Shown: piece after piece, positions 33,805 through 43,795 of the stretch
Layout of the letters: each line of letters begins with the position of its first letter
How positions within the stretch are numbered: position 1 is the first letter of the stretch
NCBI GenBank assembly: GCA_023053545.1
Contig: JAKZAN010000004.1
Coordinates: 2,046,001 to 2,110,000 of the forward strand
Direction of reading: 5' to 3'
Source: Lepidurus packardi
Taxonomy: Eukaryota; Arthropoda; Branchiopoda; Notostraca; Triopsidae
Length of the DNA stretch: 64,000 bases
The notes under the pieces: model-generated
Seen by the model: only the letters and a program-made list of their open reading frames with translations
What the model was told of the DNA's origin: nothing
The model's database searches: none
Translations under genes and position numbers: made by a program

Positions 33805-33834
33805 CGCTCTTTTAGACTAAAATTTTAGACTTTT

Positions 33835-34210
33835 CTGTTTGAGCCATTATAGGGCGTTCCACTTGCTGCTCGGGTGCAATACTTTTTTTCGATTAAGACG
33901 ACTTTCTCGGTCTCAAGAGGATGTGGGGGTAGCCAGGAACATAGGAGGGATGGATTCACAGACTTGCCCATCCTACCCCAGAAGTAAGCTTTCCAAATCT
34001 ACTACAAAAAGGGTTCGAAAAGAGAATACAACATTCACAAAAAGGGGAACTGGTGACCTTTCTCTCTAGGGAGTTTGGGCTGACGTAAGATTTAACTAGT
34101 ATTGCGCGAATTTGAAAGTTTTTATCCCAGAAATGATTATGCTGGATCTTGCTTTTAAAGTCTTACGGTAGAAAATCTCTTTCACGTTCACATTGCTTGC
34201 TAATCCGTAA
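33835..34210 (+). repeat. Jockey 3'-end relic inside the 5S spacer
   Basis: The segment reads the same C-terminus (HRRDGFTDLPILPQK and stop) and 3' untranslated region as the Jockey-like copy at 8420-8760, in opposite orientation. Similarity ends near CACGTTCACATTG. The same relic is at 52299-52674 and 61567-61942, so it is a fixed component of the spacer. Confidence 0.85.
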
Positions 34211-34383
34211 AGAAAGCAAGCACTTGCGACGTTCTACTGTTTTTAATTGCATATCAATAGCGTCGTCTCATCAACTCATCAGCAATTGCTATTGCGCTTC
34301 TGTGCAGTTTGTTGCAAATTTCAAAATGCAAATGAAATCGAGAGAATCCCAAGCCTGGTTACACCAACCCGGTCGCCCATAGC

Positions 34384-34570
34384 AACTAGCCAGCAAGTTA
34401 AGGAAAGATCGGGAATCAACTTTCGGCTAAAAAAATGCGTACAGATGAATCTGAAAATTTAAAACCCCCAGCGAAAATGATGGTCAGTCAAATAGATGGA
34501 AGGGAAGGAAATGAAGAAATACAGAAAGAGCCAATTTTATCAGTTTCGTCAAAAAAGAATAAAGTTTACA
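34384..34570 (+). repeat. relic of the 5S-element ORF1 in the spacer
   Basis: This stretch matches the last coding part of ORF1 of the 5S-inserted element (46865-47045) with many substitutions, including AAAAATGCGTACAGATGAAT and GAAATGAAGAAATACAGAAA. It is too diverged to come from the present copies. It is repeated in the other spacers near 52848-53035 and 62116-62303. Confidence 0.8.
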
Positions 34571-34742
34571 TGAGAAATTAAAGAAAAACTAAATCTGTGA
34601 CATTTTTTTGTGAGAAACGGGTCCTGTTAATCTCGTTGTAATTATCAACGAAAACCTCACGCTGTTCCCGAAAGATTTGATAATCCACATTTTTTAATTT
34701 TGTTGTATGTGGTTCAAGTTGGAGCGTGCGTATTGAACGTAG

Positions 34743-35155
34743 TGTTGAGATCCCCACACGTGGCGATACCCCTGGCTTTCCTCCGATGTGGACAAGTTCT
34801 TCTGATAGGGGTTTAGAAGTTGTGTAGAAGTTGTGTAGAAGTTGTGTTGTCCTTCAGGAGAACTATGTAAGTCCACGTCGGTGGAAAACCGAGGGTATAA
34901 GTACAAGTGGCACACGACACGGGTATAAAAGGTGAAGCCTGGGTCGCGACAAGGCAGTCTACCCGCAGTTGTTGTTATGTGCTGTATTCCGACTGAGACG
35001 AAACACTTGGGTTCTGTCATGACAGTGTTTTTGGTCTGTGAGTATAAGTGTGCTGTTTCTCTACTTTCTTCATTACTAAATAAAACTATTAAAAACCGCC
35101 TGCCTACGTCTACCTTGTTAAGTTATTGAGTTTAATAAAAGTAAGAAACTCAACA
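34743..35155 (+). mobile_element. solo LTR
   Basis: This 413-bp block starts TGTTGAG and ends CTCAACA. It is flanked by a 4-bp direct repeat GTAG (34739-34742 and 35156-35159). It contains a TATAAAA box near 34923 and AATAAA signals near the end. The other two spacer copies have the empty site, GAACGTAGTAAACTGC, at 53198 and 62466. This proves that the block is an insertion later than the split of the copies. A 4-bp duplication suggests a Ty3/gypsy-type integrase. It is unrelated to the 224-bp LTR of the element at 36322. Confidence 0.85.
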
Positions 35156-35416
35156 GTAGTAAACTGCTTCGTCAGACGCTGCCCTTGTTCTTCTAATTCT
35201 ACGATGCGTCAATCTTCAATCACAAAAAAAACTTGCCCCCTCGTCCCCGAATTCCAGGTGCCTGTAGAGCGTTTGCCAAATTCACCAGTGGCATCTAGTG
35301 AAGCGCATGTAAACTATGGATCCGGCATCTTGCGCACTAGCACTCCCTAGTCCTTTAAGGTTCAGTGTAGTAGTTCCTATTTTTTTTTTTTTTTTTTTTT
35401 TAGTTTTAGCACAACT

Positions 35417-35990
35417 ATGAGTCATGTGAATAGTCAAGTGTGGTCTAAATGTATAGAAAAGCTTCCAGGGATCTCAGAGCAGTTGATCCAAGAGTATTTT
35501 CAGTCACAAACTACATCGGATAGGCATTTTAACCGTAGCGAGCTTTTCTTAAAAGACCACTATGTTACGGAAGTTGAGATTCTACTTCTTCCTTGTGGAA
35601 AAAAAAACTATGCGTTCGGGCAAAATGCTTTAGAAGTTTCAGAAAAAACGATGCACCACATCAAGTAGAGTTGCGTTTAAACCATCATTAGTCTGCAACT
35701 CGTGGCGAGATGCAATTGAATCAGCCACTTGTTCATGCACTGTGGGACAGCCCGGATACTGCAACCATGTATTGCTGTCTTAAAACTGCTGCATAATTGT
35801 CAGAAAGATGGATTCAATGAAGTACCCCCAGAGCTTTCTTGTACAAGCAAACCACAGCAATGGGGCCGCTACCGAAGTCGGAATGATTTTACGTTCCGTG
35901 TTACTGACGGAAGCCATACCGGTGGCTCTTCGTACCAGCCGTGCAGGAAGCCTCGGGTTGGTTTGGAACACAAGGATGGCTTAACACATT
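35417..35990 (+). pseudogene. SWIM-finger (YqaJ-associated) gene fragment in the 5S spacer
   Basis: The segment starts SHVNSQVWSKCIEKLPGISE, continues over frameshifts to VRAKCFRSFRK, and has a SWIM zinc motif TCSCTVGQPGYCNHV (C-x-C-x7-C-x-H), then LSCTSKPQQWGR. This is the layout of animal SWIM-type proteins that carry a YqaJ nuclease domain further on. The nuclease part is absent. Short indels break the frame. The two other spacer copies carry the same fragment at 53464-54040 and 62732-63308, so it amplifies with the 5S repeat. Confidence 0.7.
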
Positions 35991-36047
35991 CGCAGCTCAA
36001 CACATTCGCAGGCTCAACACATTCAGAGGCTCAACACATTCGGAGGA
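35980..36047 (+). repeat. minisatellite, about 16-bp units (GGCTCAACACATTCAGA)
   Basis: Four units of a CTCAACACATTC repeat lie here. The copies at 54030-54112 and 63298-63380 have five, so unit number varies between spacers. Confidence 0.85.
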
Positions 36048-36099
36048 TCCACCAGAGGCGTAACTTGGCAAACACTGTGTATGCCTGAGTTTTCATCAC

Positions 36100-36315
36100 G
36101 TCTGCTAGCCAGAAAAGCTATGCAGCGGCATTACCCGAAAGCGTCAGACCAGGGTTCGTTGCGTTCCTCCGGGCTGCTCAGGCACGACCTCAGCAACAAG
36201 CAGTCCAATTTAGCGCATGTGAGAAAGAAGAGAGCCGCGACTCGTAGCATTCCTTCGGCCTGCTCGGGGATAACCGCAACAACAAACGCCATTTTTAGTA
36301 GCTTTCACGAATGTT
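36100..36315 (+). promoter_or_regulatory. 5S upstream spacer, type 2
   Basis: This is the upstream sequence of the second 5S gene, now cut off from the gene by the Ty3/gypsy element. The same version precedes the 5S genes at 54386 and 63654. It shares motifs with type 1 but differs at many sites. Confidence 0.7.
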
Positions 36316-36321
36316 ACCTGC
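36316..36321 (+). other. target-site duplication, left (ACCTGC)
   Basis: ACCTGC directly before the 5' LTR is repeated at 41044-41049 directly after the 3' LTR. The last two bases are the first two bases of the 5S gene. Confidence 0.9.
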
Positions 36322-36545
36322 TGTAATGACTTGTGTTTCAGTATTTAATATGACCCTTGTACCTGAGTGATACCAACATTGCCAATCGCGGTACCTGACC
36401 TTGGAGCAGGATTGCGAATAAAAGATAACAAGTAGAGAGAGCTAAGGAGAAAGGAGGTCCAACATAGCGTGTGAATTAACCTGAGCATTATCCATAATAC
36501 AAGCATCCATCGGCAATCAAAACCTGTGTAGTTAGCTCCATCACA
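36322..36545 (+). repeat. 5' LTR of Ty3/gypsy element
   Basis: 224 bp starting TGTAATGACTTG and ending CTCCATCACA. It is identical along its whole length to the 3' LTR at 40820-41043, which implies a recent insertion. Confidence 0.97.
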
Positions 36546-36551
36546 TAAATC

Positions 36552-36569
36552 TGGCGACGAGGATAGTGA
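36552..36569 (+). other. primer-binding site
   Basis: TGGCGACGAGGATAGTGA begins six bases after the 5' LTR. TGG complements the CCA end of a tRNA. The tRNA species was not determined. Confidence 0.7.
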
Positions 36570-36644
36570 AAAAATAACCACGCTTGCACTGCAAAAGCAA
36601 ATACCAACCTGCCAATAAGCACGAACACGGCAAGCGGTTAGAAG

Positions 36645-39600
36645 ATGGAAGAATTACGGCCACAACTGACATTATTTGACCCCTATACGGACGAACGAAC
36701 AGCCGGCCAAAGATGGGAGAGATGGTTAAGAGGTTTCAACACGGCCGTGGCAGCGTTTGATATCCAGAGCGACAAGCGGAAGAAGAACATGCTGTTGCAC
36801 TACGCAGGAGAGGATGTTCAAGACATAGTGGAGACCCTGGATATAACACCATTACCGAAGACATCGTCTACGGCGACGGATGGAGCATCAACGAAAGCTG
36901 AGAAGGAAACGGTTTATGAGGCACTGTGCCGAGCTCTCAATAATTACTTTAATCCTAGGAAGAAGACGGCGTACCAGATCTACATGTTTCGTCAAGAGAG
37001 ACAGAAACCGGATGAGTCTATGGACGCATTTCAGACAAGGATAAGGAGAATGGCGAAGCATTGTCAGTTTGCTGATGTGGAAACAGAAATCAAGATGCAG
37101 ATAATCCAAAACTGCGCGTCGGATAAGTTCCGCGAGCGACTCTTAGAAAAGCCCGACATCCCGCTCAGTAAAATTTTAGACAAAGCAAGAGCGATGGAAA
37201 GTGCCGCCCAACAGGCCCAGCAGATGTCAGCACCCAAGGCAGAACAGGTCAACCGTCTCATGCCCCTGCCAGCCGATGCCAACAAACAATGCAAGTTCTG
37301 TGGCAAACGTTATCACGACAAATTGGAGAATTGTCCAGCACGAGGGAAGAAATGTAACGGCTGCGGAAAACTGAACCATTACCAAAAATGTTGTCTTTCC
37401 AAGCAAGGGCCGAAGCCAGCAAAACAAGAACACCAGAAAAAGCGGCAAGATCAGATCCGAGTTGTAGACGAAGATCCAGCAGTTTCTAGTGAAGACGACG
37501 AGTATGTATGGATCATACGCGATCCTGATGAGCCGTCGCTGAAAGTAGATCTGTTGGTAAACGGGAAAGAAGTCAAGGTGATAGTGGACACCGGGTCGAC
37601 GGTTAACGTCATCGACAAGACAACGTACGAAGCAGTGGGATGCCCAGTTCTGGAACAGCCAGCCAAACGGGTATACTCATTTGATGGTACCAAACCAATG
37701 AAGATTCGTGGAAGCTTTCCGGCAATCATACAACATAAAGACAATCGAACAAGCACCACAGTCCTAGTTTACGATGACGCAAAGGAGAACCTTCTGTCCT
37801 TTCAAACGTCCAAAGAACTGAAGCTCATCGAAATATCCGACAGCATAACGGAAGATGATGGCCTAAGCGATGTTCAACTAAGGAAGAAGTACCCCAAGCT
37901 GTTTGACGATGTGGGAAAGCTGGTTGGAAAACAAGTAAAGCTACACGTAGATGAAGCAGTACCGCCGAAAGCGCAGCCTCACAGAAGAATCCCGTTTCAT
38001 CAAAGAAGAAAAGTAGAAGAGGAACTGCTAAAGATGGAGAGACAAGGGATAATAGAGAAAGTGCACGGACCGACTCCCTGGGTTTCACCCATAGTCGTGG
38101 TTCCTAAACCCAAATCACCGGGGCAAGTACGCATCTGCGTAGATATGCGCGAAGCCAATAAAGCGATTGCGCGAGAACGCCACATCACGCCTACTCTCGA
38201 CGAGATTCTGGCCGAGTTGAATGGTGCCGCACTATTCTCAGTAATAGACTTAAAACACGGTTACCATCAGCTCGAATTGGAAGAAGAGAGCAGAAGCATA
38301 ACAACATTTGCAACGCACTGCGGTTTACGTCGATACAAACGGCTATCCTTCGGGATCAATGCAGCAGCAGAGATATTCCAGGAAGCCATTCGACAAACAC
38401 TAATTGGCCTGATTGGTCAACTGAACATAAGTGATGACATCATCATATTTGGACGCAACGAACGCGAGCATAACGAGAGACTTCATGCGGTCTTGAAACG
38501 CCTCCATGAACACGGTTTAGCTGTGAATTGGGGAAAAACCAAGATAAAACGCCGGGAGGTCTCGTTTTTTGGATTTACTTTCAGCCAACAAGGCATGAGG
38601 CCTGATCCAAGGAAAGTTGAATCCCTCCTGCACGCATCGAATCCATCGAACGAAGGAGAATTACGAAGTTTTTTGGGTTTAACCAACTATCTTTCGCGGT
38701 TTATCAACGGATATTCGACAATTACAGCGCCCTTACGCAGACTGCTAAAAAAAGAAGTGGCGTACATCTGGTCAGAAGAATGTGACCGAGCGGTAGCAGC
38801 CCTCAAAGAAGCACTCACCAGAGAAAACAGCTTAACATTTTTCGACCCCAACGCCCCAACGATCATTGTAACGGACGCCAGTCCAGTAGGCATAGCAGCT
38901 ATCCTAATTCAGACAGTTAAAGGAGTTGAACGGGTGATAGCCTATGCTAGTCGTTCTTTGTCAGAGACCGAGAAACGGTATTCTCAACTAGAGCGAGAGG
39001 GGCTAGCGGTAGTATGGGGTTGCGAGTACTATCACTTATACGTGTTTGGAAAGCCAGTAACTATACGTACCGATCACAAGCCGTTGGTAGGGCTGTTCCG
39101 AAAACGCGTCGCCAACGTCAACGTTCGTATAGAAAGGTGGTTAATCAGACTCCTCCCATACGATGCCACCGTTGAACACATACCGGGCGCAACCAACCCC
39201 GCGGACTACATGTCCCGACAGCCCTCACCTGCGTCAAGAAGCACCATTGCTGCGGAGAGTGCTGAAACTGTTGTCCGAATGGTAAGTCACCAGGCAACAC
39301 CGTCAGCACTCAGCGTAACAGCCATAGCTGAAGCAACGAACAGCGATGTGATCCTTCGACTGGTTAAGCAAGCTGTAAAGACAGGCAATTGGAGTAACGT
39401 CCACAAGAAGAGCAAGGTCTATTTCCAGTGCCGAACAGAGATTGCCCTTAACTTGGAAGAAGGTGTACTGCTGAAAGGAAACAAGATTTGCGTACCAGAC
39501 TCGCTTCAACTCCGTGTCACACAAATCGCTCACGAAGGACACCTAGGAGCAACCAAAACGAAACAGCGGCTCAGAGCGAATGTATGGTTCCCTGGGCTAG

Positions 39601-40709
39601 ACAGTAAGGTCGAGGAAGTTGTGAGCAGATGCTCAGAATGCCAGCTGCACACCGTGGAGCAGGGCAAGGAACCCGTTATTCCAACAGCTATGCCTGAACA
39701 ACCTTGGAGCGAGTTAAGCATGGATTTCTTTGGATTATCGAATGGAGAGAAAGCCTTGGTGCTTGTGGACAAGCACTCGAGGTTCCCAGAAGTCGCGGTA
39801 CTGAAGAGCACCAGTGCGTCAGCCGTAATAATAACACTCGAAAACATTTTTGCTCGTTTTGGAATTCCCCAATCTGTGGCAAGTGACAACGGTCCCCCAT
39901 TTCAAAGCGAAGAGATGTCCGCATACTTTCAGAAGCAGGGCATAAAGCATCGCCGCATCACACCATATTGGCCTGCAGCCAATGGGGATGCAGAAAGATT
40001 CATGCGAAATCTCAACAAATTAGTGCGAACGTCTGTAGCGGCCAGAGTAGATTGGAAGACAAGACTCCCGTCATTTTTACTGGCCTATCGGTCAACTCCT
40101 CACGCATCGACAGGTGTCAGCCCGGCCCAGCTGATGTTCGGAAGGAATATTAGCACCAAGCTGCCGCAAGTGAAGATCAGCGACAACACCAGTCGCAAGA
40201 CAGAAGAGGCACTGCAGAACGATCGACGAGCAAAAGAAAAAATGAAGCTGCACGCCGACCGTGCCAACAAAGCCAAACCGAAGAACCTGGAGGTTGGAGA
40301 AATGGTTTTGTTGCGAGACAAAGAGCCTCTGCGCAATAAGATGAAACCTGAGTACGAAAGCAACCCGTACCGCGTCACAGCGGTGAAAGGGACGATGGTC
40401 ACAGCAAAGAAAGAAGACAAAGTAATCACGAGAAACGCTAGTAGCTTCAAGAGGTTCCTTACACCGATAGGAACTCTCCAGCCTTCCACTGAAGCAGTGT
40501 CTGATGAGCAGCCTGATCAACAATGGCAAAAGCAGCAGACACCCATCCAGCAAGAGAGGAGGCAAAACGCGGAAGCTCGTGAAGAAATCGAACATGAAGA
40601 ACAAGAAGTTCGCGAAGAAGGGGAGAAGCCGCCGGATAAGAGGAGGCCACGCCCACAACGCACAAGAGCCGTCCCAAGTCGATTGAAAGACTATGTGCTC
40701 TCGAAGTGA
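36645..40709 (+). CDS. Gag-Pol polyprotein of the Ty3/gypsy element
   Basis: The single frame of 1354 codons carries all functions needed for retrotransposition. Gag covers about residues 1-250, with two zinc knuckles from Cys216 and about Cys237. The aspartic protease has VDTGST with Asp315. The reverse transcriptase has Asp535 in VIDLKHGYHQ and the Asp597-Asp598 pair in ISDDII; the usual Tyr is replaced by Ile, as in Mag-like elements. RNase H has Asp744 in VTDASP. The integrase has the zinc pattern His963, His967, Cys996, Cys999 and the catalytic triad Asp1027, Asp1081 and Glu1117. The C-terminus is basic and lacks a chromodomain. There is no stop or frameshift between gag and pol. All catalytic residues are present, so the copy may be active. 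Confidence 0.95.
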   Translation: MEELRPQLTLFDPYTDERTAGQRWERWLRGFNTAVAAFDIQSDKRKKNMLLHYAGEDVQDIVETLDITPLPKTSSTATDGASTKAEKETVYEALCRALNNYFNPRKKTAYQIYMFRQERQKPDESMDAFQTRIRRMAKHCQFADVETEIKMQIIQNCASDKFRERLLEKPDIPLSKILDKARAMESAAQQAQQMSAPKAEQVNRLMPLPADANKQCKFCGKRYHDKLENCPARGKKCNGCGKLNHYQKCCLSKQGPKPAKQEHQKKRQDQIRVVDEDPAVSSEDDEYVWIIRDPDEPSLKVDLLVNGKEVKVIVDTGSTVNVIDKTTYEAVGCPVLEQPAKRVYSFDGTKPMKIRGSFPAIIQHKDNRTSTTVLVYDDAKENLLSFQTSKELKLIEISDSITEDDGLSDVQLRKKYPKLFDDVGKLVGKQVKLHVDEAVPPKAQPHRRIPFHQRRKVEEELLKMERQGIIEKVHGPTPWVSPIVVVPKPKSPGQVRICVDMREANKAIARERHITPTLDEILAELNGAALFSVIDLKHGYHQLELEEESRSITTFATHCGLRRYKRLSFGINAAAEIFQEAIRQTLIGLIGQLNISDDIIIFGRNEREHNERLHAVLKRLHEHGLAVNWGKTKIKRREVSFFGFTFSQQGMRPDPRKVESLLHASNPSNEGELRSFLGLTNYLSRFINGYSTITAPLRRLLKKEVAYIWSEECDRAVAALKEALTRENSLTFFDPNAPTIIVTDASPVGIAAILIQTVKGVERVIAYASRSLSETEKRYSQLEREGLAVVWGCEYYHLYVFGKPVTIRTDHKPLVGLFRKRVANVNVRIERWLIRLLPYDATVEHIPGATNPADYMSRQPSPASRSTIAAESAETVVRMVSHQATPSALSVTAIAEATNSDVILRLVKQAVKTGNWSNVHKKSKVYFQCRTEIALNLEEGVLLKGNKICVPDSLQLRVTQIAHEGHLGATKTKQRLRANVWFPGLDSKVEEVVSRCSECQLHTVEQGKEPVIPTAMPEQPWSELSMDFFGLSNGEKALVLVDKHSRFPEVAVLKSTSASAVIITLENIFARFGIPQSVASDNGPPFQSEEMSAYFQKQGIKHRRITPYWPAANGDAERFMRNLNKLVRTSVAARVDWKTRLPSFLLAYRSTPHASTGVSPAQLMFGRNISTKLPQVKISDNTSRKTEEALQNDRRAKEKMKLHADRANKAKPKNLEVGEMVLLRDKEPLRNKMKPEYESNPYRVTAVKGTMVTAKKEDKVITRNASSFKRFLTPIGTLQPSTEAVSDEQPDQQWQKQQTPIQQERRQNAEAREEIEHEEQEVREEGEKPPDKRRPRPQRTRAVPSRLKDYVLSK

Positions 40710-40807
40710 TCAATGCATGTCAGTGCAAAGAAAACAATTTGGTTTAATGTGTTTCGTTAACTATTCAATTTTCCCAAAAGAACAAATGTAATTTTCTTTC
40801 TAACTAA

Positions 40808-40819
40808 ACAAGGGAGGGA
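40808..40819 (+). other. polypurine tract
   Basis: ACAAGGGAGGGA lies directly before the 3' LTR and would prime plus-strand DNA synthesis. Confidence 0.85.
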
Positions 40820-41043
40820 TGTAATGACTTGTGTTTCAGTATTTAATATGACCCTTGTACCTGAGTGATACCAACATTGCCAATCGCGGTACCTGACCTT
40901 GGAGCAGGATTGCGAATAAAAGATAACAAGTAGAGAGAGCTAAGGAGAAAGGAGGTCCAACATAGCGTGTGAATTAACCTGAGCATTATCCATAATACAA
41001 GCATCCATCGGCAATCAAAACCTGTGTAGTTAGCTCCATCACA
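40820..41043 (+). repeat. 3' LTR of Ty3/gypsy element
   Basis: Identical to the 5' LTR. It contains an AATAAA signal at 40915-40920. It is followed directly by the ACCTGC duplication. Confidence 0.97.
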
Positions 41044-41047
41044 ACCT

Positions 41048-41165
41048 GCCAACGGCCATACCACGCAGAATGTACCCAGACTCGTCAGCTCCTGGAAGTC
41101 AAGCTGCGTCGGGCCCGGTCAGTACTTGGATGGGTGACCGCCTGGGAACACCGGGTGCTGTTGGC
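41048..41165 (+). rRNA. 5S ribosomal RNA, complete
   Basis: The sequence is identical to the gene at 33682 and is followed by TTTTT. The internal control region is untouched. Its natural upstream spacer has been displaced 4.7 kb by the LTR element, so it now starts at the LTR border. Any upstream contribution to Pol III start selection is therefore changed. Confidence 0.97.
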
Positions 41166-41512
41166 TTTTTCGTAAATTTTTCATTTCGAACCTGCTCCAC
41201 TCTAAAACCGAACCGAAACTAAGGAAAGTAAAATCCGTCTTTACTTTGAGGAGGGGCATTTTCTGTCTTTCAGCTCCGAGTAGTTTGGGTTTCTTTTGGG
41301 TTAACCTACATAAGCAAACGTACATAAACAAAATAAATAAGCAAACGGTTACATATCCAATATGCTCAAGAACTAGCCATATATTTGCCATAAGAATATG
41401 CTCAAGAACTAGCCATAACCTACATACGCAAAATAAATAAGCAAACGGTTACATATCCAATATGCTCAAGAACTAGCCATATATTTGAGTTGTAAGCTTT
41501 CGGGACGCAAAT
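41166..41512. repeat. spacer with about 95-bp tandem duplication
   Basis: The block with ATAAATAAGCAAACGGTTAC and CAAGAACTAGCCATATATTT occurs at about 41326-41388 and again at about 41420-41487, with a further partial copy (AATATGCTCAAGAACTAGCC) between. No gene was seen up to the H4 stem-loop. Confidence 0.8.
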
Positions 41513-41515
41513 GTT

Positions 41516-41531
41516 GGCCCTGAAAAGGGCC
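41516..41531 (-). terminator. histone 3' stem-loop, H4
   Basis: On the minus strand GGCCCTTTTCAGGGCC is the canonical stem-loop bound by SLBP at the end of replication-dependent histone mRNAs. It lies about 35 bases after the H4 stop. Confidence 0.97.
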
Positions 41532-41566
41532 GTTGGGGTGGGTCAGATGGCAAAAACAACCCAATT

Positions 41567-41938
<372 letters not shown>

Positions 41939-42033
41939 CTACTCGGATTTGAGGTAGCAAGACGGACGGCAAGGCTGACGGCTAGGTCTAACCAATGGGA
42001 AGATCCTGGAGGCCGGCTCTTCGGGCGCTTACC

Positions 42034-42040
42034 TATATAA
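42034..42040 (+). promoter_or_regulatory. TATA box of H3
   Basis: TATATAA lies 72 bases before the H3 start codon, a usual distance for a replication-dependent histone gene. Confidence 0.75.
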
Positions 42041-42045
42041 GCTGA

Positions 42046-42522
<477 letters not shown>

Positions 42523-42555
42523 GCAAGATTGCCCCACTTTTGCCAAGCAACCAAC

Positions 42556-42571
42556 GGCCCTTTTCAGGGCC
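42556..42571 (+). terminator. histone 3' stem-loop, H3
   Basis: GGCCCTTTTCAGGGCC starts 34 bases after the H3 stop codon. It has the same core as the three other stem-loops. Confidence 0.97.
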
Positions 42572-43139
42572 AACACAGTCTTCTGTAAAGTTACAACCAC
42601 GACATGCATTTGTGTATATGTTGCAGACAGCGGTTATTGATAGGAGAAGCAAACCGTTCTGTAGCGTCCAAAAGCAAAAAATCATCCGAGCAGGCCGGCC
42701 TAGCGCGAACGAGTCGCGATACTGTTTGATGCATTTTCATTATTTTTTCTCTGCGCGTGCGATATTAGTTATACGGGGGAGAAAAATGTTTTTTGGTAGT
42801 TTTTTATGAACCGACAATTTGAGGTTGTCGTTTTTAAAAGTCGATTCTGTTGAGGAATTACTTAAACTCCTGCGTGTGCTACTCTGTTCTCGTATGCTAC
42901 GCCCGGGCTTCCTTTGTTTCTCTACTCTATGCTATTCCTTGTTTTTTTTATCATGTCTGATAACTAGAAAAGCTATACAACGCCGTTTACCTGACGGTTC
43001 AGGCCGGGACTCGAAGGCAGTACAGTCTGCTTCGGCATTACCGCAACTGCTTAAGATTCACATATTTTATGTAACACTCATTATACGCGCAAAGAGTCTT
43101 AGGAGCCAAACCGGCAATAACTTTCGGAAGATAGATGGT
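42572..43139. other. spacer between histone pairs, with diverged 5S-spacer motif
   Basis: No gene and no H1 were found. At 42950-43060 the sequence CATGTCTGATAACTAGAAAAGC and what follows resemble the 5S upstream spacer (types 1 and 2) in diverged form. The histone pairs may therefore be inserted into an old 5S repeat. Confidence 0.55.
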
Positions 43140-43155
43140 GGCCCTGAAAAGGGCC
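43140..43155 (-). terminator. histone 3' stem-loop, H2A
   Basis: The minus strand reads GGCCCTTTTCAGGGCC about 35 bases after the H2A stop codon. Confidence 0.97.
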
Positions 43156-43189
43156 GTTGGGGAAAAAAGCCGTGGAAAGAAGAAACTTT

Positions 43190-43564
43190 TTAGGCTTTCT
43201 TTTCAGTTTTCTTAGGCAGCAGCACGGCTTGGATGTTGGGGAGCACTCCGCCTTGAGCAATGGTAACGCCGGACAAGAGCTTGTTCAACTCTTCGTCGTT
43301 GCGGATGGCCAACTGCAAGTGACGGGGAATAATACGAGACTTTTTGTTGTCACGGGCAGCATTGCCAGCCAATTCCAAGACTTCTGCAGCCAAGTACTCC
43401 ATAACAGCAGCCAAATACACGGGTGCCCCAGCTCCGACACGCTCGGCATAATTGCCTTTGCGAAGCAAACGATGGATGCGACCGACGGGGAACTGAAGCC
43501 CAGCACGGTTGGAGCGCGACTTGGACTTGCCCTTAACTTTGCCTCCTTTGCCGCGGCCAGACAT
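43190..43564 (-). CDS. H2A: histone H2A
   Basis: 124 residues beginning [20 protein letters not shown]. It contains [20 protein letters not shown], the acidic-patch residues in [10 protein letters not shown], and a short C-terminus ending PKKTEKKA. The SQ motif of H2A.X and the features of H2A.Z are absent, so this is canonical replication-dependent H2A of arthropod style. There is no intron. It forms the dimer with H2B, its divergent partner, whose start lies 231 bp away. Confidence 0.98.
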   Translation of the reverse strand: MSGRGKGGKVKGKSKSRSNRAGLQFPVGRIHRLLRKGNYAERVGAGAPVYLAAVMEYLAAEVLELAGNAARDNKKSRIIPRHLQLAIRNDEELNKLLSGVTIAQGGVLPNIQAVLLPKKTEKKA

Positions 43565-43645
43565 GGTTGAAAAATTAAAATAGAGTGGGGGAACGGATTT
43601 CGCTCGCCCAAGTTTTCTACTGTCATGTTTTCCATGGTACCCTAA

Positions 43646-43653
43646 GTTTATAC
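43646..43653 (-). promoter_or_regulatory. TATA-like box of H2A
   Basis: GTATAAAC on the minus strand lies about 80 bases before the H2A start codon. A CCAAT motif at about 43698 lies between the two divergent promoters. Confidence 0.6.
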
Positions 43654-43751
43654 ACGACTCAAAGGTGTGCGGCAGGACTCCTGTGGGCCCCTTGCACCCA
43701 ATCAGCGACCGCGCAGTTCCTTGCCGTGTTCCGGGGCGCGGCGCTGTCTAC

Positions 43752-43759
43752 TATATATA
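43752..43759 (+). promoter_or_regulatory. TATA box of H2B
   Basis: TATATATA lies about 40 bases before the H2B start codon. Confidence 0.75.
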
Positions 43760-43795
43760 CGAGTCGGTGAACTGCGACTCGAACAGTGTTGCACA

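Larger units (their letters stand above)
36322..41043 (+). mobile_element. intact Ty3/gypsy LTR retrotransposon at the start of a 5S gene
   Basis: The 4722-bp element has identical 224-bp LTRs, a primer-binding site, one gag-pol frame and a polypurine tract, and no env gene. The 6-bp duplication places the insertion from 4 bases before to 2 bases after the first base of the 5S gene at 41048. The complete 5S gene starts again right behind the 3' LTR. The order protease, RT, RNase H, integrase is that of Metaviridae. The knuckle and ISDDII features fit the Mag-like branch. Confidence 0.95.

Noticed and set aside
34149-34462. Small plus-strand frames in the 5S spacer (also at 52613 and 61881)
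   Set aside because: They fall across the junction of the Jockey and ORF1 relics and read neither in its original frame.
39530-40713. Long reverse-strand frames inside the Ty3/gypsy gag-pol
   Set aside because: They are shadows of the well-supported 1354-codon frame.
42572-43139. Possible histone H1 between the core pairs
   Set aside because: No Lys/Ala/Pro-rich frame and no additional histone stem-loop were found here or elsewhere in the window.
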